Source: Bacteroidota bacterium (lineage in GTDB: Bacteria; Bacteroidota; Bacteroidia; Chitinophagales; Chitinophagaceae). From it: DNA of 64,000 nucleotides. The position numbers and the translations under genes are program-made. This document shows positions 26,962-35,130 of this stretch, piece after piece (position 1 is the first letter of the stretch; each line of letters opens with the position of its first letter). The notes beneath the pieces are model-generated. The model had not been told where the DNA came from. It saw only the letters and a program-made list of their open reading frames with translations, and ran no database searches. Location of the stretch: contig JAEZEI010000052.1 of the NCBI GenBank assembly GCA_023417815.1, positions 308,325 to 372,324 on the forward strand. The letters are read 5' to 3'.

Positions 26962-27071
26962 TGCGTGGTTTTCAGGAGGTGGAGGCAGCCGGCCAAATAA
27001 GGATTTAAGATAAATTAAAACCCTTGAAAATAAAGCGTTTTAGGGGGAATTCAGGGGGTTTCAATATTTCT

Positions 27072-27100
27072 TTGTGATTAGTTCAAAAAGTATATTTTTG
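27072..27100 (+). promoter_or_regulatory. Promoter of acpP-fabF (-33 TTG, -7 TATTTTTG)
   Basis: TTG (27072-27074, within TTTG) is followed after 18 bases by TATTTTTG (27093-27100). Both match the Bacteroidota promoter TTG-N17-23-TAnnTTTG at proper spacing, and the ATG of acpP is 27 bases downstream. This is the best promoter match in the window. Confidence 0.72.
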
Positions 27101-27127
27101 CACCTGTATTAACTAAATTATACTATC

Positions 27128-27364
27128 ATGTCAGACATTTCAACAAGAGTAAAAAAGATCATTGTTGACAAACTAGGTGTTGATGAGGCGGAAGTTACCC
27201 CGGAGGCTTCTTTTACAAACGATTTAGGTGCCGATAGTCTCGACACCGTTGAGTTGATCATGGAATTCGAAAAAGAATTTAATATTTCTATTCCTGATGA
27301 ACAGGCTGAGACCATTACTACTGTTGGCCAGGCTGTTTCTTACCTGGAAGAGAACGCCAAGTAA
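27128..27364 (+). CDS. acpP: Acyl carrier protein
   Basis: Carries growing fatty acyl chains on a 4'-phosphopantetheine arm in type II fatty acid synthesis. It has 78 residues and is strongly acidic. The attachment serine is Ser37 in GADSLDTVELIMEFEKEF. It is followed 26 bases later by fabF, the usual acpP-fabF arrangement, and then by the RNase III gene. The region upstream contains a well-spaced promoter. Confidence 0.97.
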   Translation: MSDISTRVKKIIVDKLGVDEAEVTPEASFTNDLGADSLDTVELIMEFEKEFNISIPDEQAETITTVGQAVSYLEENAK

Positions 27365-27390
27365 TCTTTTAATTTTCACAGGCAGATTGT

Positions 27391-28644
27391 ATGGATTTAA
27401 AGAGGGTTGTTGTAACGGGATTAGGTGCCGTTACTCCATTGGGAAAGACCGTTGCTGATTATTGGCAGGGACTGACTGATGGGGTGAGCGGCTGTGATTT
27501 TATTCAGCAATTTGATGTTTCTAAATTCAAAACGCGGTTTGCCTGTGAGGTTAAAAATTTTGAACCTACAGAATACCTCGACCGAAAGGAAGCAAGAAAG
27601 ATTGACCGGTATTGCCAGTTCGCGCTTATAGCCAGCGACCAGGCGGTACAGGACGCCGGAATCACCAAAGAGAATGTGAATCCTGACAGGGTGGGTGTGA
27701 TCTTCGCCAGTGGCATTGGCGGACTTATCACCTTCCAGGAGGAGGTCATGAACTTTGCTGCCGGAGATGGAACCCCCCGCTTTAATCCATTCTTCATTCC
27801 TAAAATGATCCTTGATATTGCAGCCGGGCAGATCTCAATGCGCCATGGCTTCAGGGGTCCGAATTTTGCCGTAGTAAGTGCCTGTGCTTCATCCACAAAT
27901 GCAATAATCGACGCTTTCGACAATATCCGCCTTGGAAAGGCAGATGTGGTAGTTACCGGTGGAAGTGAGGCAGTAATAAGCGCTGCAGGCGTTGGTGGCT
28001 TCAATGCCATGAAAGCCCTGAGCGAGCGGAACGATGATCCTAAAACTGCCAGCAGGCCGTTTGACAAGGAGCGTGATGGTTTTGTAATGGGAGAAGGAGC
28101 TGGCGTACTTGTTCTGGAAAGCCTTGAACATGCCCTGGCCCGCGGAGCAAAAATTTATTGCGAAGTTGCAGGGGGAGGAGCCACCGCAGATGCTCATCAT
28201 ATTACCGCGCCTCATCCGGAAGGATTAGGTGCACGGAATGTAATGCAGACCGCATTACGCGATGCCGGCATGAAGCCTGAGCATATTGACTATATCAATG
28301 TACACGGCACTTCAACTCCGCTCGGTGATATTGCAGAAACAAAAGCTATCCTCGAAGTTTTCGGCGAGCATGCCTATAATCTCAACATCAGCTCTACGAA
28401 AAGTATGACTGGTCATTGCCTTGGTGCAGCCGGAGCATTGGAAGCTCTTGCCTGTATCCTGGCAGTTACTAAAGATATTGTGCCTCCAACTATCAATCAT
28501 TTTACTGATGACCCTGAGTTGGATCCTGCACTGAATTTTACCTTTAATAAGGCACAAACCCGGACGGTGAACGCTGCTCTCAGCAATACTTTCGGTTTTG
28601 GAGGCCACAATGCCTCAGTTATCCTCAGAAAATATAAGGACTAA
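27391..28644 (+). CDS. fabF: Beta-ketoacyl-ACP synthase II
   Basis: Condensing enzyme that extends acyl-ACP by two carbons from malonyl-ACP. It has 417 residues. The nucleophile cysteine is in SACASSTNAI near residue 165, and the two catalytic histidines are in HGTSTPLGD and KSMTGHCLGAAGALE, so the Cys-His-His triad is intact. The C-terminus has the Gly-rich SNTFGFGGHNASVIL. It follows acpP and is probably transcribed from the same promoter. The RNase III frame opens just after fabF. Confidence 0.97.
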   Translation: MDLKRVVVTGLGAVTPLGKTVADYWQGLTDGVSGCDFIQQFDVSKFKTRFACEVKNFEPTEYLDRKEARKIDRYCQFALIASDQAVQDAGITKENVNPDRVGVIFASGIGGLITFQEEVMNFAAGDGTPRFNPFFIPKMILDIAAGQISMRHGFRGPNFAVVSACASSTNAIIDAFDNIRLGKADVVVTGGSEAVISAAGVGGFNAMKALSERNDDPKTASRPFDKERDGFVMGEGAGVLVLESLEHALARGAKIYCEVAGGGATADAHHITAPHPEGLGARNVMQTALRDAGMKPEHIDYINVHGTSTPLGDIAETKAILEVFGEHAYNLNISSTKSMTGHCLGAAGALEALACILAVTKDIVPPTINHFTDDPELDPALNFTFNKAQTRTVNAALSNTFGFGGHNASVILRKYKD

Positions 28645-28775
28645 CCTCGCGCAAAAGCTTTGGAATAATATTCGCTAATTTCGGATATAAACTTAGTCGT
28701 ATCAATACCTTAGATTTCTTCAGGCAGTTTTTTGATGAGCCCGGCAAGAAAGCTTTTAAAAAGCAGCTTACCAAT

Positions 28776-29417
28776 GTGCTTGGATTCACCCCGGGAGACC
28801 TGTCTTTGTACCGTACTGCTCTAAGTCATCGTTCGGTTCGGGAAGGTGCAGATGAGAATAATGAACGACTTGAGTTTTTAGGGGATGCAGTACTGTCATC
28901 TATTATTGCACACCACCTGTTCCGCAAATACCCATATAAAGGTGAAGGCTTCCTCACGGAAATGAGAAGTAAGATGGTGAACCGTCAAAAACTGAACGAG
29001 ATCGCCATAAAGATGGGATTGAAGAAGATCACTTTTTACAATAAGTTCGACAATGCCCTGAAGATATCACAGATATTCGGTAATACACTTGAGGCGCTGA
29101 TCGGCGCGGTATTCCTTGATAAGGGTTATAAGAAAACGCAAAAGTGGGTTGAGAAATTCATCATACTGCCTCATATGTTCACTGAAGACCTTGAAGGCAT
29201 TGAGATCAATATAAAGAACAAACTCTATGGCTGGGCCAATAAGAATGGAAAGTCACTGGAGTTTACCACCCTTGAAGAGAAGTTTGAAAATGGAAGAAGA
29301 CTGTTCACAATAGGTGCTACTGTGGATGGCGAACTTGTATCAAAGGCAAAAGGTTTCAATAAGAAAGACGCCAGCCAGATCGCTGCGCAACTTGCAGTAG
29401 AAAAACTGGGCTTGTAA
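28776..29417 (+). CDS. rnc: Ribonuclease III (start uncertain)
   Basis: Cuts double-stranded RNA in rRNA and mRNA processing. From the GTG at 28776 it has 213 residues: the RNase III domain with the signature NERLEFLGDAVLS near 28-40, then a double-stranded-RNA-binding domain (about 145-213) ending ASQIAAQLAVEKLGL. The frame is open upstream back to 28638, and the extra codons read like family sequence (FFRQFFDEPGKKAFKKQLTN directly before VLGF), yet contain no ATG, GTG or TTG. The real protein may begin further upstream with an unusual start codon, or a base may be missing here. It sits between fabF and gpsA. Confidence 0.9.
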   Translation: MLGFTPGDLSLYRTALSHRSVREGADENNERLEFLGDAVLSSIIAHHLFRKYPYKGEGFLTEMRSKMVNRQKLNEIAIKMGLKKITFYNKFDNALKISQIFGNTLEALIGAVFLDKGYKKTQKWVEKFIILPHMFTEDLEGIEINIKNKLYGWANKNGKSLEFTTLEEKFENGRRLFTIGATVDGELVSKAKGFNKKDASQIAAQLAVEKLGL

Positions 29418-29421
29418 AATC

Positions 29422-30462
29422 ATGCAAATGAAATTCGGGATACTGGGTAGCGGCAGCTGGGGAACAGCGCTCGCCAAAATTCTTACAGATAACGGCAACA
29501 CAATTAACTGGTGGTTCAGAAATGACGAAACCATAGCGTTATTCAACAAACGCAGGCACAATCCTCAATACCTGCAGTCGGCTCATTTCGATGTTTCAAA
29601 ACTGAAACTGAATTCCTCTATTGAAGATGTTATCAGCGATTCACAGGTAATAATCATAGCAGTACCCTCTGCCTACCTGGGTGATGTTTTAAAAAATATC
29701 AGGCATGATGCCTTTGGAGGAAAGAAAATATTATCGGCTGTAAAAGGGATATTACCTGAAGCGAATGTTCTTTTAAACGATCATCTTAAGTCGGAGTTTA
29801 ATGTAGCCATTGAAAATTATTTTGCGGTGCTGGGTCCCTGCCATGCTGAAGAAGTAGCGCAGGAAAAACTTTCTTACCTCACTTTTTCCGGTGTGGATGA
29901 AATAATGTGCAGGAATATTTCAATGTCTTTCTCAACTTCATACCTTAAAACGATCATCAACAAGGATATATACGGCGTTCAGTATGCCGCTGTATTAAAG
30001 AATATTTACGCGGTAGGATCCGGGATGGCACACGGACTTGATTATGGCGATAATTTCCTGAGCGTACTTATAGCCAACAGTGCAGATGAGATGGCAGGAT
30101 TCCTTAGAAAGGCCGGGATCATCAATGCTGAAGTGGGATATATCGATCATTCCGGCACATTCGGGAACATGCATACGAATTATGCAGCCTCGGTTTATCT
30201 CGGGGATCTTTTAGTGACCTGTTATTCTTTGTTTAGCCGAAACCGCACGTTCGGAAATATGATCGGCAAGGGCTATTCAGTAAAGGCTGCCCAAATTGAG
30301 ATGAGCATGGTAGCAGAAGGATATAATGCCAGCAGGTGCATGCATATCCTGAACAGATCCATTGGCGCCGACATGCCAATCGCTAATGCAGTTTACAGGA
30401 TCCTTTGGGAGAATGTACCCGCGTACCAGGCATTTTCAGAAATTGAGCCACTCCTCGTTTAA
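29422..30462 (+). CDS. gpsA: Glycerol-3-phosphate dehydrogenase [NAD(P)+]
   Basis: Reduces dihydroxyacetone phosphate to sn-glycerol-3-phosphate for phospholipid synthesis. It has 346 residues with an N-terminal Rossmann motif, GILGSGSWGTALAKIL, and the central region VLGPCHAEEVAQEKLSYL and AAVLKNIYAVGSGMAHGL with the catalytic lysine. The start could be ATG 29422 or the second ATG at 29428. It begins 4 bases after rnc. Its stop shares the sequence TTAA with the converging hemW gene (overlap 30459-30462). Confidence 0.95.
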   Translation: MQMKFGILGSGSWGTALAKILTDNGNTINWWFRNDETIALFNKRRHNPQYLQSAHFDVSKLKLNSSIEDVISDSQVIIIAVPSAYLGDVLKNIRHDAFGGKKILSAVKGILPEANVLLNDHLKSEFNVAIENYFAVLGPCHAEEVAQEKLSYLTFSGVDEIMCRNISMSFSTSYLKTIINKDIYGVQYAAVLKNIYAVGSGMAHGLDYGDNFLSVLIANSADEMAGFLRKAGIINAEVGYIDHSGTFGNMHTNYAASVYLGDLLVTCYSLFSRNRTFGNMIGKGYSVKAAQIEMSMVAEGYNASRCMHILNRSIGADMPIANAVYRILWENVPAYQAFSEIEPLLV

Positions 30463-31577
30463 AAGAAGAGATCAGAGGCTATTCCATCAGCAAACATTTT
30501 TCCTTCGTCTGTTACCAGGTATTTATCTCCCTCGCGAATCAGCTTTCCGCCTGCAATGAATTTTTCTGCCTCCTTCCTGAATTTTTCAGAAGAACCGGGG
30601 AGTATCTTATCGAGGTTTCCAGCATCCAGGCCAGTCGAGGTTCTGAGAGAGATCATGATCATTTCATTAATTCGTTGTATGTTGGTCAGAATCTCAGATT
30701 CAAAATTCGGATGGCCATTCTCAATTCCTGTTGCGTACAAGGCATTATTTGAGATATTCCATTTTCTCTCCAACGATCCATCATAACTGTGAGCGCCGGG
30801 GCCGATCCCATAATATGGTTTTCCTTCCCAATAACTGCTGTTATGCCTGCTCTGCATGCCCGGGATACAGAAATTGCTGATCTCATAATGAACATATCCC
30901 TTAGACTTCAGCGTTGAAGCCAACAGCCGGAAAGCTTCAGACTGATGTGCCTGGTCTACATCGGCACTTTTTCCTTTCCTGATAAATGAATGAAGAGCCG
31001 TACCCGGCTCTACCGTTAACGCATACGCGGAAATGTGAGGTACGTCGAATTGTAATAATGTATCTATATTCCGCAGTAATGATTCGTTGGATTGAAACGG
31101 AGAGCCATAGATCAGGTCGCATGAAAAATTTTTAAACCCGGCATTTCTTACGATCTCAAGGCCTGTAATTGCCTGTGAAGAGGAATGGACCCTGTTCATC
31201 CATTTCAGTTCTGTATCATCAAAAGATTGAATCCCGATACTTAACCTGTTTATACCTGCTTCGATCCAGTTCATTGCCGAATCAACAGATATATCATCGG
31301 GGTTGGTTTCTAAGGTTATTTCAACATCTTCGATCACATCAAAACGATCATAGATCACTTTCAGCATCTCCTGGATAAAATGAAACGGAACAACACTAGG
31401 GGTTCCTCCTCCAAAATAAATTGTCCCGATCTTTTCTTCTCTTACCGGGGTTGTCTTCAATTCTTCCATCATCGCTGAAAGTATCCGTTCATGAGAAGAC
31501 AGGTTCACGGAAAAATGAAAATTGCAATAGGTACATGCCTGGCGGCAAAAGGGGATATGGATATAAATGCCAGCCAA
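30459..31577 (-). CDS. hemW: Radical SAM protein HemW (HemN-like haem chaperone)
   Basis: A 372-residue radical SAM protein of the HemW group, once annotated as oxygen-independent coproporphyrinogen oxidase but now regarded as a haem-binding chaperone. The cluster cysteines are C11, C15 and C18 in PFCRQACTYCNF (CX3CX2C), and the extra cysteine of true HemN is absent, supporting HemW. Also seen: FGGGTPSV and a HemN C-terminal domain (EIGPGAHSY pattern as YGIGPGAHSYDG). It is divergent to a BamA-like gene and converges on gpsA. Confidence 0.9.
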   Translation of the reverse strand: MAGIYIHIPFCRQACTYCNFHFSVNLSSHERILSAMMEELKTTPVREEKIGTIYFGGGTPSVVPFHFIQEMLKVIYDRFDVIEDVEITLETNPDDISVDSAMNWIEAGINRLSIGIQSFDDTELKWMNRVHSSSQAITGLEIVRNAGFKNFSCDLIYGSPFQSNESLLRNIDTLLQFDVPHISAYALTVEPGTALHSFIRKGKSADVDQAHQSEAFRLLASTLKSKGYVHYEISNFCIPGMQSRHNSSYWEGKPYYGIGPGAHSYDGSLERKWNISNNALYATGIENGHPNFESEILTNIQRINEMIMISLRTSTGLDAGNLDKILPGSSEKFRKEAEKFIAGGKLIREGDKYLVTDEGKMFADGIASDLFF

Positions 31578-31610
31578 ATTGTAGATTTACAGTTTAACGA
31601 ATTCCTGCTG

Positions 31611-33407
31611 ATGCCGGCCCCCCGAACGTTCTGGATCTTTTTATTGCTTTTAATTTCCGGGAATTGCCTGGCTCAAAAGCCTGACACTACCGGCATTCAA
31701 CTAAGGTTCGAATTCGGCGGCAAAGATACCTCGTTTAATACCGCTTCCCTAAAACTCAGAACATCATTTAACAACACCACGCAACTTAATGAGTATCTTT
31801 TAACTGTTCCGGGATTACTGAGGTCCAGGGGTTTTCCTCTTGCTTCGGTAGATTCGGTTGTTCAGCAGGGAAATATTGCGACTGTTTTTTTATACCTCGG
31901 CAGGCAATACGGAGATCTGGAACTTGATACCAGGCTGGCAGACCAGGATGCAGTACGGTATGCTTTGGTAAACAGGAAACTATCACCATTCATTAAACTT
32001 TCCTTCGGCAGTTTTGGATCCTTCACAGAAAGAATGCTTCAATATTTCGAAAACAATGGGAAGCCATTTGCATCAGTTTACCTTGACAGTATCCATATTC
32101 AAAACAATGTTGTTATCGCCCGCCTTAGAAATGATGCCTCGTTGAATTATATTGTTGACAGTTTGCGGGTCATTGGAAATGCAAGGATCAATAAGCGTTT
32201 TTTGCATCGATACCTTTCTATTGAACCATCGGCAGCGTATGACCGTTCAAAATTATCTGCGGTTGATGATCGCCTGAAGGAGATCACATTTCTAACCCCC
32301 GTGCAACCTTCAGACATCACCTACCTCGGAAGTGGATCTGTATTGAATTTATACCTAAACCAGAAACGTGCAAGTAAAGTCAACTTTCTCATCGGCTTCC
32401 TCCCTTCAGGAACATCAGGGAAACTTCAACTGACCGGTGATGTAAACCTTGATCTTAAAAACCTTTTTGGTAACGGCGAACGTATCCTGGTAAAATGGCA
32501 GCAACTGCAGGTAAAATCACCTCGACTGAACCTGGGCTTTAACCATCCCTATCTGTTTGGTAGCCCTTATGGCATTGATTTCAGTTTCGACCTGTTCAAA
32601 AAGGATTCAACCTTCCTTCAGGTAAATGCACAGGCAGGCGTGCAATATGATTTTACTTCTCAAAGAAGCGCAAAGCTGTTTGCCCAGGTACAAAGCACAA
32701 CATTGCTTGCTGCCGGTATCGATACCAATTATGTGAAGCAGCAAAAAAGGCTCCCGCCTAACATCGATGTATCAGCCATCAGCGCCGGGCTTAATTATGA
32801 ACAACGTACTACGGATTATCAATTCAATCCACGCCGGGGATCAGAATTGGATATCTCTGCGATTGTTGGACTGAAAAAGATCAGCAGGAGTGATGAAGTT
32901 CTTTCGCTTACTGATCCTTCATTCAATTTTGCATCGCTATATGATTCGGTGAAACCTGAAAGTTACCAGCTGCGCCTAAGATTGAATGCATCCCGGTATT
33001 TTCCCTTAGGAACCTACAGTGTATTGAAAACAGGAATAGCCGCCGGAGGATTTTTCAGTCCATCGGTTTTTCGGAATGAATTATTCCAGATCGGTGGCTT
33101 TAACCTGATGCGGGGTTTCGATGAAGAAAGCATCTATGCTTCGCAGTTTTCTGTAGCCACAATTGAATACCGTTACCTGGTTCAAACCAATTCATATTTC
33201 TTCGCTTTCGTTGATGCCTGTTGGGTAAAGAACAGGCACCAGGATATTGACACTGATAACTTTCTGATGGGGACCGGGGCAGGTCTGTTCTTCGAAACAA
33301 AGGTGGGACTTTTGAATATCAGCTATGCGATCGGTAAGCGCGATGACGTAAGATTCAACCTGAGGGAAGCTTCGAAACTCCATTTGGGATACCTGACTTA
33401 TTTTTGA
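31611..33407 (+). CDS. BamA/TamA-like outer-membrane protein (POTRA and surface-antigen barrel)
   Basis: A 598-residue Omp85-superfamily protein. From ATG 31611 the signal peptide runs to SGNCLAQ. The periplasmic part includes at least one POTRA-like unit (YIVDSLRVIGNARINKRFLH onwards) and the C-terminal half is a surface-antigen barrel with RRGSELDISAIVGL, GGFNLMRGFDEESIYAS, close to the RGF loop motif, and a final aromatic YF. Such proteins assemble or transport outer-membrane proteins or lipids; it is shorter than BamA, so a TamA-like or accessory role is possible. An earlier frame start at 31491 would overlap hemW and add a non-signal sequence, so it is rejected. Confidence 0.8.
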   Translation: MPAPRTFWIFLLLLISGNCLAQKPDTTGIQLRFEFGGKDTSFNTASLKLRTSFNNTTQLNEYLLTVPGLLRSRGFPLASVDSVVQQGNIATVFLYLGRQYGDLELDTRLADQDAVRYALVNRKLSPFIKLSFGSFGSFTERMLQYFENNGKPFASVYLDSIHIQNNVVIARLRNDASLNYIVDSLRVIGNARINKRFLHRYLSIEPSAAYDRSKLSAVDDRLKEITFLTPVQPSDITYLGSGSVLNLYLNQKRASKVNFLIGFLPSGTSGKLQLTGDVNLDLKNLFGNGERILVKWQQLQVKSPRLNLGFNHPYLFGSPYGIDFSFDLFKKDSTFLQVNAQAGVQYDFTSQRSAKLFAQVQSTTLLAAGIDTNYVKQQKRLPPNIDVSAISAGLNYEQRTTDYQFNPRRGSELDISAIVGLKKISRSDEVLSLTDPSFNFASLYDSVKPESYQLRLRLNASRYFPLGTYSVLKTGIAAGGFFSPSVFRNELFQIGGFNLMRGFDEESIYASQFSVATIEYRYLVQTNSYFFAFVDACWVKNRHQDIDTDNFLMGTGAGLFFETKVGLLNISYAIGKRDDVRFNLREASKLHLGYLTYF

Positions 33408-33409
33408 GT

Positions 33410-34264
33410 ATGCGTTCCCTGATCCTGACCTTCTTTTTAATGATGACTGGTCTTTTTAGTCATGCCCAGTCCGACTCAACCACTACCAGGGATTCACTCA
33501 TTATTTCGAAACCGGTTTCATCATCTTCAGCTTTAGAGAAGATCCTTGAAGATAACCGGTTCCTGAATGCTGATAAAGTATCCGAGCCATTGGCAGTGTC
33601 GGAACATAAGCCTCGAAACCTTGAATTTCTTTTTTACAGCCTGGGCATTCTGCTGTTGATGTTTGGAATGCTGAAGACTTTTTATTCTCGGTACCTGGCG
33701 AACCTGATGCGGGTGTTTTTCAATACCTCGTTAAGGCAATCGCAGCTTACTGATCAACTTTTGCAGGCAAAACTTCCTTCATTATTTTTCAACCTTTTCT
33801 TCATTTTAATGGGAGGATTCTTTCTTTTTTTTCTTTTCATTTATTCCGGCTATGGCGAAGAAGGAGATTACAGTCTCCTGATGTGGTGTGTATTGGCATT
33901 GGCGCTCATGTATTCGGTAAAATACCTCACTTTAAAATTCAGCGGCTGGATCAGTGGGTTCTCACAGGAAACGGACATGTATATATTTATCATTTTCCTG
34001 GTGAATAAGATAATGGGGATAATATTGATACCGGTGGTTATACTCCTGGCTTTCATCGAAGATGATTTCACCTATCCTGTACTTGTTGGGGCGGTCATAA
34101 TAGTCTGCCTGTTATTCCTGTTCAGGTTCTTCAGGAGTTATTCATTGCTGGGCCACAGGATAAAGGTAAGCAGGGTGCATTTCCTGTTGTATATCATCGG
34201 GATCGAGATAATGCCGGTGCTGGTGATATTGAAAGCTACAGGGCAGTTGCTGGAAAAGTCGTAA
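33410..34264 (+). CDS. DUF4271 multi-pass membrane protein
   Basis: A 284-residue protein that starts with a signal-like helix (ending SHAQ), then a linker and five or six membrane helices (about 78-96, 122-146, 158-173, 195-223, 227-240, 260-278). The order and its place next to hemD match the Bacteroidota DUF4271 family, whose function is unknown. The ATG at 33410 follows the stop codon of the BamA-like gene by 2 bases, and a TTG at 33404 is also in frame. The genes are probably cotranscribed. Confidence 0.8.
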   Translation: MRSLILTFFLMMTGLFSHAQSDSTTTRDSLIISKPVSSSSALEKILEDNRFLNADKVSEPLAVSEHKPRNLEFLFYSLGILLLMFGMLKTFYSRYLANLMRVFFNTSLRQSQLTDQLLQAKLPSLFFNLFFILMGGFFLFFLFIYSGYGEEGDYSLLMWCVLALALMYSVKYLTLKFSGWISGFSQETDMYIFIIFLVNKIMGIILIPVVILLAFIEDDFTYPVLVGAVIIVCLLFLFRFFRSYSLLGHRIKVSRVHFLLYIIGIEIMPVLVILKATGQLLEKS

Positions 34265-34269
34265 ATTTG
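34262..34269 (+). promoter_or_regulatory. Candidate -7 element for hemD
   Basis: TAAATTTG is an exact TAnnTTTG match overlapping the stop codon of the DUF4271 gene and 21 bases before the hemD ATG at 34291. Confidence 0.5.
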
Positions 34270-34290
34270 CAGCCTACCGGCTAAACGTGT

Positions 34291-35082
34291 ATGGCGAAAA
34301 CTGAAGAAAAGGGGCTTTCAAAAGCCAAAAAGACCATTAAGAAGATCCTGATTACCCAACCACGGCCTGAAGGTGCAAGGTCTCCTTATTTTGACCTGGC
34401 AGCCAGGTTCAATGTAACACTTGATTTTCATCCGTTCATAGTAGTTGAAGGTATTCCTGCTAGGGACTTCAGGAAGCAAAAGATCGATATAGCAGCATAT
34501 ACCGCGGTGATATTCACCAGCAGGAATGCGATTGATCATTTTTTCCGCACCTGCGAAGAACTGAAGGTTTCAGTTTCCCAGGATACAAAGTATTTCTGCA
34601 TAACCGAAGCAGTAGCACTATACCTCCAGAAATTCATCCTGTACCGCAAGAGAAAGGTGTTTTACGGAGCAGATGGCAGTAACAAAAGCCTCTTTGATGT
34701 CATCAACAAGCATAAGGATAATGAACGCTTTCTCTATCCGTGTTCAGAAAGCTTCGACTCCGAGATCACTAACTGGCTTCGTGAACACAATTGCGAATAT
34801 GCCACCCCGGTACTTTATAAGATCATCAGCAATGATATAAGGGAAGTAATTAACCGCAATTACGACATCATCTGTTTCTTCACTCCTGGCGGCGTAAAGA
34901 GCCTGCTTGAGAATTTCCCTGGTTATCAGCAGAACGGTGCAACCCTGGCGGCGTTTGGTGCTAATACTATAAAAGCCGTAGAAGATGCAGGTTTGAGCCT
35001 CGAAATAAAAGCACCTCTTCCACAAGCTCCCAGTATGGTTTCAGCGCTGGAGAAATTCCTGATCGGTTTAAAGAAAAAATAA
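34291..35082 (+). CDS. hemD: Uroporphyrinogen-III synthase
   Basis: Closes and inverts hydroxymethylbilane to uroporphyrinogen III in tetrapyrrole synthesis. It has 263 residues and the loose but typical HemD pattern: ILITQPRPEGARSPY near the start, DIAAYTAVIFTSRNAIDHFF, ITEAVALYL, LYPCSESFDSEITNWL, and FFTPGGVKSLLENFPGY near the end. It follows DUF4271 with a promoter-like element between them. The N-terminal extension MAKTEEKGLSKAKKTIKK is basic. No other haem synthesis gene is adjacent. Confidence 0.85.
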   Translation: MAKTEEKGLSKAKKTIKKILITQPRPEGARSPYFDLAARFNVTLDFHPFIVVEGIPARDFRKQKIDIAAYTAVIFTSRNAIDHFFRTCEELKVSVSQDTKYFCITEAVALYLQKFILYRKRKVFYGADGSNKSLFDVINKHKDNERFLYPCSESFDSEITNWLREHNCEYATPVLYKIISNDIREVINRNYDIICFFTPGGVKSLLENFPGYQQNGATLAAFGANTIKAVEDAGLSLEIKAPLPQAPSMVSALEKFLIGLKKK

Positions 35083-35130
35083 CTTCCGGCCCCTCGTTTG
35101 TGCTGTAAGCTTCTTACAGTAACTTCCGCG

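Noticed and set aside
31491..31610. Longer N-terminus of the BamA-like protein
   Set aside because: It would overlap hemW and put non-signal sequence before a clear signal peptide.
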